Source: Chondrosia reniformis (lineage: Eukaryota; Porifera; Demospongiae; Chondrillida; Chondrillidae). Taken from it: 64,000 nucleotides of DNA. The stretch spans positions 5,450,901 to 5,514,900 of the forward strand of contig OX359196.1 of the NCBI GenBank assembly GCA_947172415.1, written 5' to 3'. The notes under the pieces are model-generated. The model was not told the DNA's origin and did not search any database. It worked only from the letters and a program-made list of their open reading frames with translations. This document shows positions 10,828-22,645 of this stretch, one piece after another (position 1 is the stretch's first letter; every line of letters begins with the position of its first letter). The position numbers were made by a program, and so were the translations under genes.

Positions 10828-13800
10828 TTACTCGTGGAGAAACGTTTCTACATCCTCCATCACAAACTCAAAGCCTAGATTATCTGTCACCTTTAGAAAG
10901 TTGCCTATCAATTCAGAGTTTTTATATACCAAGAGTGCTGGTATCCCATCCTTCTTCTGTATACATTAGGAAATCAAGATAAGCATATGATAATGTATGA
11001 TAAGGGTGGGACCCTGGGCTTGAAGAGCATTTGGAGATGCAGTTGGTTCTTCTTCTTGAGTTCATGGTCAATCCTGTGGATCTTCTTCAATCTCGATCTC
11101 CAAATGCTCTTCAAGCCTAGGGTCCCACCCTGATTAAAATTACGATGCAGTACGAAGAAATCCCTACACTGAAGTTACCATGACATCCCTACCCATTATA
11201 TGATAATGTAGGTCAACACATGGCATTCTTGTACATAAACTTACAAATGAATCACTGACTTGAACCTGAAAGGCTTGTACTCTACAGAACTTAGCCTACA
11301 TACATATATACGTACGTACATATAAAATGTAATATTGGTTGAAAGTGAACAATACAACTACTATATACTGTATGTCTATTTTATTAATAATAGCTTATTC
11401 ACATTACCCTAAATGTGTCAATTTGGCAATTAAGGAAATGGCTTCCAATTTGAAATGAAATATATATGTGTATCAAGTTGTTATTACTTTCAGGGCAACA
11501 TGTTATCATTCTACATATCTGATAAATTGTTGATACAGCATGCCTTATATGGTTTAAGATGTTAAGTCACCTGAGGATGATGGGGATTAAATACACGCAC
11601 ATTTACATTTACATGCACTTTAGAGCAGAAAAGAGATGATGAAGGCCCAAAATTACAATCACTCTATAAATTCTCCAAAATTACAAGCACTTTATCAATT
11701 CCACTTAATACAATAAATTTGGCTATAACGATCTTGTTTATAATGATTACCCTGAATAAAAATTGATTATCTTAGAACTGTTTCCTATGTATGAATAATC
11801 ATGCCTGATATTAAAAATGGGATAAACATTAAGAAACATCCTAGTTTTGGCTTTAAAATAATTAATCATGGTGTAGAGGCATTAAAAGAACCTTTTGCAC
11901 CAATATCTACTATAGATCATTGTGCAGCAAACTTCAAAGTATTCAAAGTATTTTATCACAGCTTTGTGCTTATGCATAATGCTATTTCAAATTCAAATTA
12001 AATTTTTAAAACCCTTTTACATTTAATACGTACCCTTATATAGCAAACTATTAAGGGAGGTCCTTATAGAAGTGTTTGATTGTTGTCTATTTTTCGAAAT
12101 TAGGGCAACCTCAAGATCTCCAGTGGACATACTGGATAGAGCCACTACTGAACAGCTAATTCCAATTTAATAAACACTTACACTGGGATAGCGCTTTGCA
12201 AGCTGGGTTAATGACTTATTTAGGAGTTGACACTCTTGAAGAAACTATAAGATAGAAGATAAAGAACAGTCAGTCTCATTGGTCTCTTTAGCTTTTAGGC
12301 AGCTTACTTCGTCATAAATATGCATAATCACCAACGCCTCCTTTGGAGCATTATCGATTACCTCAGCATATTTATCCCCACGTATTTCAACCAAATTACC
12401 AAAGTACCTTCTGAAAAAGGAGTTATGTACAGATTAGATGTGTTTATCAGATAACAAGGTCTTGTGGAACAGTCTTACCTGGGGCCCTGTTGTGCTTTTG
12501 GCTGCTCCTTTAGTTCAGTAAGCCTTTTAGCACGATATTCCTTCATGAAAGCTTCATCACTTGCTGATGGCTTTTTAACTTCCTCCCTTTCCTTTAGTTT
12601 CTTTTCCTCATCCTACATGAAAGCAATTGTTCCATTTACCAAGAAGAATGAGTCCAAAGAACAAATCTAAATACAACCAGGTGCATCTTCCTTACTACTG
12701 TTAAGCAAGTCTTTGCCTCTCTGGTCATCCTCTCCATTCGCTCTCTTTTCTCCATATCTGTTTCCAATCTTGCTGACTCTTCAAATCTCTTGTAGTCCTG
12801 TATCACCCCTTTAGGACCAGTCTACACGAAGCAAAGAAAGTTGGTACTAGTTCCAAATCATTAGATTTGTCCATATTACTACTGCAGAAAGCATTTCTTG
12901 TCATTTTGTTCTCATTCTTACTTCTGGTTGTTAGGCTGGCCTCATAGATATATATATCTAATTATTATAATACTTTATATGCATTTGCAAATGGCAGCAT
13001 TCAGGAAGCTATTTTTTTTCTTACTTAAAATACTCCAGGGTCATAAAGATTACAACTATAGGATGTATATGTAGCTAAAATGTGGCCAAGTGATTTAAGT
13101 GAATTTTTAACCCGATTTCTTCTTTTTCTCTTTTTCTTTAAGTGAACATCAATTTTACAAGAATACTGTTTACATTTTCTGAAGTCATGATGACAGAATA
13201 TTTACAAATATACCATTTGGCCACAAATAATGAATAATATAAGGAAATGGCAAACTTTATAGTTACCTTTAATAATTCCCTAATTCGTATATACAGTATA
13301 TCTAACGAACCCAGATTCTATCCAAGCCCACTACTATACAGATAAATACAATATTCATTTTAAAACCTCTTATATTATTATTATTTATTACAGTGACACG
13401 TGTCATGTAAAAGAACAGACCACACAAGGCCACGGTAGGGCCCATGAGTCACTATGATTATAATAATCATTTACATTTCCTGAATATTTTAAATAAAGTT
13501 TTTAGTTGTAAATGGACAACATTTAGGCCCTTTTATATAGACATTACTTATATGTTACATTGGGTTACTAGAATAGTAGCCACCATTGGCTAAAGGTCCA
13601 ATAAAATATGATACTTGAATATTAGAGTGATTGGTTAGAAGTTACACAAGTACTAAATGGCCCTAACCCTGGTAATACTGCATTGTATTAATTATAGAGC
13701 ACTTTTTATCAGTCTGTTTGAGGAAATAGAGTACACCTCATTGAATGCAACTGATTTACATGAAAATGCGGATAAACATTTCATGTCATGGATTGATTAC

Positions 13801-15932
13801 ATGAATTTGCATCCTTTATGAAGCACATCATTTTCAAGAAGCCTTAATATGCTGTCTAGCACACATGTAAACATATAATAATTTTAATGTATTGTATAAA
13901 AAGTAATTAATACGTTACATGACTATGAAAATGGTTCAATCATTACTCTTTTGTACAAAACTGTACCACCTAAGTATTAACCATTTCGGACATGTAATTC
14001 AATTAGCATTCTTACCGGCCATAAAAGTCAAATTCTCTTCCAACATTTTTGTATGCATATATATTTATATTTAACAACTAAATACGGACAAAGACTTATT
14101 GTGCATAACAATCTTCCTCAAAGGTCAAAGGTAAGATCAAATATGGTGTACTAAGGTTTAAGTTATGTACAAAATGCATTACAAAAATGCTTTAGTTGGT
14201 TAAAGAAATGGTTGTGGTTTTGTTGGGAAGATCTTTAGCCAATGGCTACTATTCTAGTGTATAAGAGGATGCCATAAATGGAAGTATAATTTATTCTTAT
14301 ATTCACACATTTCACACTGTTCTGAACACCTTGTTGACATGACAAATAGTGTAGGCTCCGTGTTACCCAACATACTACAGAAATTACTAACATATTAATT
14401 TCAAAATATAAAGCAAAATAAACTAAATCTCACAGGTGGGTGGATTAATGAAATATACTCCCACTGTAAGCAATTAGTTTACGAAAGACATATACACTCC
14501 CTACAAGTATTCATTTACAATGAAAACTTAATGTTCTAAAGGACCAGCTTAAGACTATTTTTAAATTCCTCTATTTAGTCCAGTCACTAGTCACTAATAT
14601 AGGATCAAGTATATGTATGTACACATAAAAGCTTAATATAGCAATGTTGATTTGTTCAAATTTATACATAACACAGCTTTAGCAACTAAAATACTACTTT
14701 GTGAAAGACATAATATTTCCTTAAAAGTATTACAAATAAGTAGAGGTAATAACTACTGTATTATGTGAATAGCATTGAATGAGGTGCAATGGCAGTATTG
14801 TGATTCCTTTAGCTAATAATGTCCTATCTTTTCATTTCAATAACTGGAATAGTAGTAATGACATGAATACAGCGGGGAGGAAAATGGCAGGAGGTCTATT
14901 CCAGGGCAGTCAAAACTCAGCAACACTAAAGAAGATACCATCACAAAAAGTAACTTGATAAAGTGATTGGACAGCAACCCTTCTGGTATGGCCATACAGA
15001 TGTAGAGACAAGAAGAATTAGAGAGCTACCATCACAGGCCTTTATCCACTAGAACATTCCAAGTCACATAAATATGCTTTTGAAAAAAGGAATTAAAAAT
15101 TCCTCGCATGCAGGTTCCTTTACAACACTGTGATGCCTTGTAGTATATGAGAAGACAATTCCAGCAAGTCATGACCTGTAGTACCCTTGCAATCTGAGGT
15201 GATTTCACAGTTCAAGCCACCACTTTTATAGGCTTTAATGTATGCTAAAACCGTCAATGGCACCATATTTACACTCAAACTGTTGATAGATACAGGTCAA
15301 TTGTCTTGTCATTTTTTAAAGATTTCATTAACTTCCTCAAGTGCTATTAACTCTACACACGTCGTATGATTTATAAATTTATCAAGCCATAGATAAAATG
15401 TTGCCGTTAACGTGGCATTAGCAAAGAAGAGCGAATTGCATGCAAGCTCAATTCTTCGAGCTCGGATCAAACTATGATATGCTACCAGAATACCTCATAA
15501 GTGCACAACGAAAATGCTACAATTGTAATTATAAATCAATTACAGTAAATCTCGCTTTAGTCTGACCAAAATCAGAGGATGTCGAAAAGTCAAATCGGAC
15601 CTCATACGGCACCCCAGTAACGTCAGGATCGCTGGTCTAAAGCACACTACATGGTTGTGACGATTCAGTAACACCAAATACTATGTGGGGAGATGTTTGC
15701 CGCAATAAGGACAAGCAAATGCAGCAGATTCGTCTTAGTTCGCTACCGATCTTCCGCTGATCCCGCTCGAAGGAATGTTAAAAGGCTTGTAAGATAATCT
15801 CCAACTTACCTGCGGCAGACCATCGTGAATAGGCTCCGGCCGATTTTTCCCATTATCTACGTCTTCGTCTTCTGAACTAGACATGTAGTTGTCCTTGCGA
15901 CCTCCCATAAACTTCTCCTCTAAACTCGCCAT
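10828..15932 (-). CDS. PDCL: Phosducin-like protein (PhLP1/PDCL)
   Basis: Seven exons can be joined with consistent phase: 15932-15810, 12821-12696, 12612-12479, 12410-12308, 12244-12182, 11295-11245 and 10956-10828. Together they give 242 residues, somewhat shorter than vertebrate PDCL. The N-terminus has the acidic YMSSSEDEDVD stretch. Exon 2 opens with TGPKGVIQDYKRF, matching the conserved Helix 1 motif that contacts G-beta. Then come a charged helix, the thioredoxin-fold part (ALVIMHIYDE, AKFCRVQ, IPALLVYKNSELIGNFLKVTD) and a short C-terminus ending VETFLHE. Family members act with the CCT chaperonin to assemble G-beta-gamma dimers in the cytosol. The start is the first ATG of a frame whose upstream sequence has no other coding support. 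Intron 1 is about 3 kb, unusually long for this window, and holds an inverted-repeat element. A hairpin MITE lies in the last intron. Confidence 0.9.
11003..11131. mobile_element. Hairpin MITE in PDCL intron (copy 1 of family)
   Basis: Arms 11003-11038 and 11096-11131 are 36-bp inverted repeats with one mismatch, beginning agggtgggaccc. The loop holds gcagttggttcttcttcttg. The string gagcatttggagatgcagttgg aligns with gagcatttaaggatgcagttgg in the element at 31690-31875, which links the two as one family. Confidence 0.75.
13567..14258. mobile_element. Putative DNA-transposon derivative with terminal inverted repeats (about 690 bp)
   Basis: The sequence actagaatagtagcc followed by accattggctaaag at 13567-13595 is inverted at 14233-14258 (ctttagccaatggctactattctagt). 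The two differ by a 3-nt indel. The interior is AT-rich with no transposase frame. No clear target duplication is seen. It lies inside PDCL intron 1. Confidence 0.6.
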
Positions 15933-16873
15933 CTTGACTCAAATATGACGTATTTTGACGTTTCCTTTATTGGGGGTACGAGTCGAATGATCTCACGAGC
16001 GAGCGAGGCCCCGGTCTGTTACAGACTGTACGTAGGCTACGTAATGTACAAATCCCGCAATGTCTATCCTCTTTTTATTATGCAATTGTGAGACAGTAGC
16101 ATAATCGTATTCTTTGTTTTCCATATGGTAATGTCGATGAAAGCTGATTTAGACCCTGAAGGAGGACTATTTCCTTAAATTCGTATTTAATGATTGCTAT
16201 GTTATATTGATTGTGAAAACTCACACCAGCTATGATCAACACATTTGTTTAGTTTTGTAACTTCATTGTTGTATTCATTCATAGTACGTGTACACATATT
16301 TTTTACCGTTTCCGTAAAATTAAAATTTTGGATTCCAAGTTCACAAAAGGAAAGACATCAAACTTTATACCACCATATCCCTTAATATCTGCCAACACGG
16401 TATGAGTCTCCGAGTATAGGGAGATATCTGCATGGGCTGACAGCACTAAGAAGGAAAAGGTTTTCATCTCCTTGGACCCTGGTAAGAGGCCTTCCGTTTT
16501 ATGATAACTAAAGAAGCATGCAAAAAGAGATGGACACAGGATCTGAGATAGATCACTCTATTCTTCCATGCAGCTCATACCTCCAACTATATTGAATCTC
16601 AGTAAACCGAGATACTCCAGTTTGAGCTGCAGTTATGTCAATATGAACTGATTGTGGTTCTGTTTATCAACAAAGAAGTAGAATTATTTTATGTAACAAA
16701 TACCATAATATGTATCACTAATGATATAGAGAGAATTAGTTGTGGTTACTATAGTAACTAATAGTTCATTGAGCAACATCCAGGTTATTAATTATAAATA
16801 TCACTGTTTATAGACTTGAAATGTTCAAATATCTTTCAATATCAGTTACTGATGTGGAATAAACCAGTGATTA
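15933..16873. other. Intergenic region upstream of PDCL and downstream of ALG12
   Basis: About 940 bp with no coding signal. The PDCL promoter should lie just right of 15932. The sequence there is GC-richer (gcgagcgaggccccgg near 15998), but no TATA box is evident. The rest is AT-rich. Confidence 0.5.
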
Positions 16874-19605
16874 TCATGTTTCACTAATTGTAATTCCTTC
16901 TATTCTAAGTGGAGAAATCTGGTAAACATTAGCAGCTACTAGATCTGCATTTTGGTTTGTTGTAGTACACAATTTCTCAAAGTTCTGCTAACATTTCTCA
17001 CGCTTTTAACAAAACTCACATTGTATACTGATGTGAATGCAAAGTGTTAATCCTACTTCAGAGATATGCAAACAACTGGCAACAACTCACTGTCTGGCTC
17101 CGTTCTGCCTACTTTGTGGTGCAGGGTGTACATGGCCTGCCCTCCTGGATAGTTCATAGTTGATACAAAGAGGAACACAAGGGACACGGCCAGAGACACC
17201 ACCAGTACACATGTAATCAGAGCATGCATTGGTAGAACTGACTTCTTGTAAGTATTATATCTATATTAGGAATAGATGGAATTAACACAAGTTTGCCATG
17301 ACAACTTGCTCTTGATGACTAACAGATTGGTCAATCCTGCAGCAGCAGTGACATTGAGTAGTGGGATGGTGTAGATGATGAATCTCAGCTCTTTGTGAGG
17401 TAAAAGGGAGTAGACAAGAACAAAGATTAGTGAAGCTGAAATAATGGGCCATGTTCTCCTTTCTTTGATCACTCCCCACACAGCAAGTGGTACTCCAATC
17501 AGACAAGCTCGAGGAAGAGCAGAATAAAAGTACCACAAGAACGGAGAGACATGAGATACGGTCAAGGAAGCTAGACACATGCAGTGTATACAATAACTTT
17601 TAGTGAACAATAACAACATTATACTGTTACAAAGCACTTGTGAATGCCTTCTGTAGAGATAATCAAACATTTTAACTATACCTACAACAATCTAGCAACA
17701 TACACTACACATTCGATCATGTGACTGTTTACAATGTGAAAGGTGAGTTATTTCAAAGGATACTCCCCAATTAGAACTCTTGTTCAAATAGGTGTTGTAC
17801 CAAAAGACCTCCCCTTCTGTCCAGAGCCATCTTCTCCAGAAATAAGAATCAACTAGTATGGAAATACCTATTGCAAGATCAATGAGATTGTTAGAAGCAG
17901 AATATGAGATAATAAATATTTTCTTATTATTTTGATGTGCCTAGTTACTTGAGTAGATGAATGGGGATGCATGTTGAATGATTAATGATTTACAATTACA
18001 GCCATGTTATATCCCTGACCTAGTATTACTACACCAGCTGCCAAACAAGTCAGCAAGCACTTCCACCAGGTGATTCTTCCAGCTACCAAGTCAATCAGCA
18101 GAAACAGCCCAAATAATGCTGCCAATTCAATTCTGAAAACTAAAATGGCTACTCCAGAGAAGATCAGAAAAGAATTCTGTTGTCTTAGCAACCAAAATCT
18201 GTAGCAGATCATTGCTAAAAAGAACAATAAATACAATTAGGAATTTCTGATTCATGTAGAATAGAGAAATTGAATGTATGATTCTGATTCTTTTGAAAAT
18301 GAATATATACAACAATTCATAATATCATGAATTAACTCTATACAATCTAAAAATGTTCTTAAAGCTCAGAATATCAAAACACTCTAGACTTTGACATTAT
18401 GATTTAAGTACATAACATAATGCACAAATTTCCTAATGCAGGTACTCATTTAATTGATGCAATAAGTAATAAATGAAATACATGGTAATGCGCCTTACCC
18501 ATTAAACATTTGAAAAATGGGGTCTTATCCATTAAACATTTGATAGTAGGGTCTTATCCATTAAACATTTGATAGTAGGGTCTCACCCATTAAACATTTG
18601 ATAGTAGGGTCTTACCCATTAAACATTTGATAATGAAGTATTATATAGTGCATAAAACTCATTTAACATTTGATACTACGGTTTTACTTATTAGTATATT
18701 TGATAGTAGGGTCTTACTCATTAAACATTTGATAGTAGGGTCTTACTCATTAAACATTTGATAGTAGGGTCTTACCAAGTGCCAAAGCAAATGTGTTTGG
18801 AAGTGTTCTAGATGCATAGAAGAGGAAGTGAAATTGTACCATAGTGAGAAGTAGTGCGAAGCAGGCTACAGTGGAGCCAAGCCATCCCTTGACAGTCCTC
18901 ACAAGAGTAATGAAGGAGAGGCACACCAAGGTTCCAAGTACACAGCGAACTACAAGGAATGTCAGTAGTAGATGTATAGAAAAGTAGTCAGCAGATGGAA
19001 CTTACTGAATTTAGCACAACTATGAATGGCCAACTATTTAAAAACCGACCATGATTGACGGACTAGGGTTACAACTGTTGAATTATGAGCCCTACAAAGA
19101 GCTGTCTGGCCCAGTGGAGAATATTAAGAGAAGACAACTGGTGTTATAGCTCACCAAAACACTCTATACACAATGTGACTTAAACAACTAATGTGTGTCC
19201 AAATACAAATAATCTATTATTAGAATATGAATGGCAGAGACATGTATTATGTGTTACGAGGTTACCTATGTACTGTCCAATGAATTTACTGCATCCTGCA
19301 GAGGAGGCCAATGAAACCAATGGCCAAGAGGCGAACGCTACTACAAGCGGTCCGATGAAGGAGCGCGGAACAACACCGGGAAACTCGTGATGATCGTACT
19401 GAAATGCAACATTGATCAAAAGCAATCAGCCAGCACACAGACAAAATCTTATGCTTACCTTTTCCAAATCGGTTCTATGATAGAGAAGGTCGTGGATGGC
19501 TTGGAGATTAAAGCTTTCTTCTACTTTAGTGTAAGGACATAGGATAACGTAAAAAATACACTGTAGCACCAGAGCACCCTCCAAAAGGTACTGAACCCGA
19601 GTCAT
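16874..19605 (-). CDS. ALG12: Dolichyl-P-Man alpha-1,6-mannosyltransferase ALG12
   Basis: GT-C family mannosyltransferase of the ER lumen that adds the eighth mannose to lipid-linked oligosaccharide. Exons read as 19605-19459, 19398-19266, 18949-18776, 18214-18020, 17852-17764, from 17550 to near 17290, and about 17240-17100. They give the hallmarks [10 protein letters not shown] (exon 1), [56 protein letters not shown] and [10 protein letters not shown], with hydrophobic segments between them. The lengths of exons 2-5 sum to a multiple of three. Intron 5 has U12-type signals and apparent GT-AT ends (separate entry). Intron 3 is mostly a minisatellite that repeats the exon 3 donor. The last part after MNYPGGQAM is poorly resolved: the reading frame can continue through small exons to a TGA at 16874, but I could not confirm the joins. 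The left boundary is therefore uncertain. Confidence 0.88.
17551..17763 (-). other. U12-type intron with apparent GT-AT ends in ALG12
   Basis: On the minus strand the exon ends NKSSNWG and the intron begins GTATCCTTT, a perfect U12 5' splice-site consensus (RTATCCTTT). Near the other end is TTCCTTGAC, a perfect match to the U12 branch-site consensus TTCCTTRAY. The coding frame resumes in phase 0 at GTCTCTCCG (V-S-P), 11 nt after the branch A, so the intron would end in AT. The joined residues [11 protein letters not shown] match the length of the human NWGTSPLLWYF region. No AG acceptor in a usable position keeps the frame. Confidence 0.72.
18505..18775. repeat. Minisatellite in ALG12 intron 3 carrying splice-donor copies
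   Basis: About eight copies of a 29-30-bp unit of the form attaaacatttgatagtagg plus gtcttactc, partly degenerate in the middle. On the coding (minus) strand each unit contains GTAAGACCC. The first of these is the real exon 3 donor (CACTTG|GTAAGACCC) at 18771-18775, so the array is built from the donor region outward. Confidence 0.88.
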
Positions 19606-19741
19606 GTCGACACCCCCGCCATATTCGATATATCGCTACAATTTATATTTATCGTTGATGTTGATTATATTCATACAAGGTTTCAAATTTATGGAATAAT
19701 AAAAAAGTACAGTTAGGGTAATGTCAGTGTGTCCAAGAGTA

Positions 19742-22229
19742 TTATGCAATACATGACAGTCCAATACAGAATGCTTGCACAGGTGACAGAGGATATTGGA
19801 AATCCAGACAGTAGTAACCATTGTGGACTCGGCCAAATTGAAGAACCTAATGATAAAAACAGATGTCATAAACAAGTGGTGAAATATGTTTATATACTCA
19901 TCATCTACTGGATATATATATAAATGATATTTCCACTGTATAATATACTTACCACTTCATTATTTATTTTCAGCTGAAAATTTTTCACTGAATCACGATT
20001 AATCCTTCCACCAAAATCTAACTCATATACTCTGGTGTTGGGGTTCCAAACAGGTCTCTTTGACTCGAGAGTAATGCCTGCTTCTCCTTCAGACAATGGT
20101 GGAAGGGTAACAAGGAGATGACGAGGTTCATTCTTAAAAAAGTTTGTTTGTATTCTTAGTGAACCTAAATCTTGCAAAACGTTTCTTGTAAACTTGGAAG
20201 TGTTTGATAAGGTATTAATGGTGGTCTGAGCTAAGATGGGTGGATCACAGAGGAAGGAGTGATCCTGTGATCTAGCACAGCGATGGGAGGGACTGCTGGA
20301 AGGAGAGGTAGATCCAACATCATGCAACTGTCCTCTGCTAAAACTGCGCCTCAGCCGACTTACAATCCGCTTTGCTAGTGTGGAAGAAGAATTTTGGCAT
20401 GAAGTGTTTGATGGTTCTGACTTCATTGTCCAAAAGTTATCCACAGCATTAAATAAAACTCCACTGGCTGGCTTAATGAAGCAATCAGTGATGAATGGTG
20501 TCAGTTTTGAAAAGGAGATGGTAGCCCTCATAATAGGCACAACATCTCCACAATGCTCCAGGTTCAATGCAAAGTGTCTGTCTCTTCCGGGTAGTGGAAG
20601 AGGATCAACTGAACAGTGCAATCGAACATTGTCAGGCACTGGAGCAAAGAGTGGATCCCAAGAGTGCAGTTTATGAAGAGACAGTGGTAGATTAATGGTT
20701 GGGTATGACCTCAAAGTCATTCTCTGGAGTTCTCTGGATGGTAGGGGAAGGAAAGTCCTTTGCTTCTGGTCTGGAAAATTCTTTATGATTGCTTCTCTGC
20801 AAAGATGAGCAAGCGTAGACAACCCACTTGACACTTCAACAAAGTGCAGCCTTGACTTCAGAGATACATAAATTCCCGAACCACAATCATTCCAAGTAAG
20901 AGTACAAGGAGCCTACAAAGAGATGCAGTTTCCAATTTGAAAGTAACATGGTTATTCATACACCTCTATTGATAATGGCAACCAAAACATATATTAAGTG
21001 CATGTGAAGAATATCACCAAAGATGGTACCAAGCATGTAAGGTTCACATACGTATGTACCCCTGTCTCCATGCTGCTTACCAAAAAGTCATGTCCAGGAG
21101 ACACTGTCTGCATGCAATTTCCACACCTGTCCAGAAACTTGATGTTTACTGATTGAAAGAGTTTGTCTCTTCCTGCAACTGCAAGGATTGGTGTTGTACC
21201 TCTCCCCCACTTTGCCATTCCATCCACCAGTCCAGTACTGATGTAGGTACACTCATTAGCAGTAGACTGACCATGTTTTGAAAGGAATACCACTTCACCG
21301 GTGTTCAAATAGGCTGAATAATCTACAAAGAGGATGAGAGGATTATAAAGTATAAAATATACATGTATGTGGACATACGTATATACCCATATAAAATGTA
21401 AAGGAAACTAATGTGTATACATATACTGCATACTTTCAATTCCTTTCTCATTGAAAAACCATTCTAAACTGTTCACAGGGGCACATCTTGTTTCAGTGGT
21501 GGCCAAAATTTGGCCAAAATCAGTGATATCTATTTCTATCACTTCCCCATCTGTGGTTCCCATGACAATGTGACTGTTGCTATGGTTCCATGTGCAGCAT
21601 GTGAAAGAAGTCCTAACTGAATGGTGTGTTGTAGAGATGATCTGCAACATAAAGACACAGGTACCATCCATAGCATTGATCAGTTGCACGTGGCCATCCT
21701 CAGCACAGGTGATGAAGCGAGAGCTGCATGACGACCACTGCATGTCCTTGAGTGGAGGAAGGCCTGTTATTTCATACTCAAAAGAAAGAACACCTGTTCT
21801 ATTCTTCCAAAGCACAACTGTGCCCCAGCTATCAAAGGTAAGGATCTGACTTCCACTTGGACTCCAGCGAACAAGTAACACCTATATATGGAAGTAGATA
21901 TATTTTGTACACTTGGTTAAAAACTTTGTTAAGCTTATTTGGTGAAGACATTACCTGTCCAGCCATGTCTCTAAGATTAAAGTTTGATTTACAGTATTCA
22001 ACTTCTCCCCCCAAAACCTTCACTCTTGAGCACTTCCAGATATCATCTCTTGTGGTGGTCCAGACAATTCCAACATTCATTCTTGTTCCAATGGCTAGCC
22101 ATCCACTGCCTGGCACTTCAGAAGGTTGATAGGCAATGCTGTAGATAGTAGGAACACTACTGTAGAGGTGATGACAGGTTGCCCTCATAATGTTCTCTGA
22201 ACTTTGTTCTTTAAAGTCAAGTTTCACAA
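19742..22229 (-). CDS. TULP4: Tubby-like protein 4 (WD40 + tubby C-terminal domain)
   Basis: Exons 22229-21955, 21881-21434, 21322-21081, 20912-19953 and 19846-19742 join in frame. The N-terminal half shows WD40-like repeats, e.g. GWLAIGTRMNVGIVW, NFNLRDMAGQVLLVRWSPSG and HIVMGTTDGEVIEID. It aligns with TULP4's WLATG, VVLVRW and LFGTADGQVIVMD regions. Next comes the TULP4-specific stretch NVRLHCSVDP, then HFALNLEHCGDVVPIM, then a Ser/Arg-rich low-complexity part. The C-terminus is a tubby domain: RPVWNPNTRVYELDFGGRI, DSVKNFQL, and in the short last exon QFGRVHNGYYCLDFQYPLSP. About 676 residues are resolved, against roughly 1,540 in human TULP4, so the long disordered middle is missing. TULP4 is described as a substrate receptor for Cullin-RING ligase. 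The first exon(s) were not located; the 5' end is open at the acceptor at 22230. Confidence 0.88.
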
Positions 22230-22645
22230 CTGCAACCAAAGTATTAAATAGTAGAGAGAACAACTGAAAAGCTTTTAAGCTGAATCTTTCTGTCAGTTAG
22301 AGAGGTGTCAAGATTCTTCAGAGATATTGTGTTAATAAAATAAAGTAAACACTTTGGCTTTAATTTATTAACAGTATGTTCTTCAACTGCATTCTAAAGA
22401 AGTTGCAGCTTTAGAGTGAGGAATTCCTATCTACTTTGCCCCTTTAAATGATAATTAGAATCTAACTAAAATGTATGTACAGATGTGATATTAATTAATT
22501 TTGTAAATCACTTAAATAAAACCGTATATTGAATGATCAGATATACTGACACACTGAAGATATATAAATAATACAATGATGTTATAATTTTAAAACATTT
22601 AGGTTATTGTGATCAAAAATGCCAACAGTTATATGTGCATTCTTA
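22230..22645. other. Intergenic / 5' region of TULP4-like gene
   Basis: AT-rich. It should hold the missing first exon and promoter of the TULP4-like gene and the 3' UTR of the squalene synthase gene. I could not identify either with confidence. Confidence 0.4.

Noticed and set aside
18505-18775. CRISPR-like array of about 30-bp repeats
   Set aside because: Units are directly adjacent with no unique spacers and lie in an intron of a eukaryotic gene. The same holds for the arrays at 34977, 36297, 43180 and 55557.
21841-21881. Translation start at 21881 for the WD40 part
   Set aside because: The codon is GTG and it directly follows an AG acceptor; the frame continues from the upstream exon (AGQ|VLLVRW).
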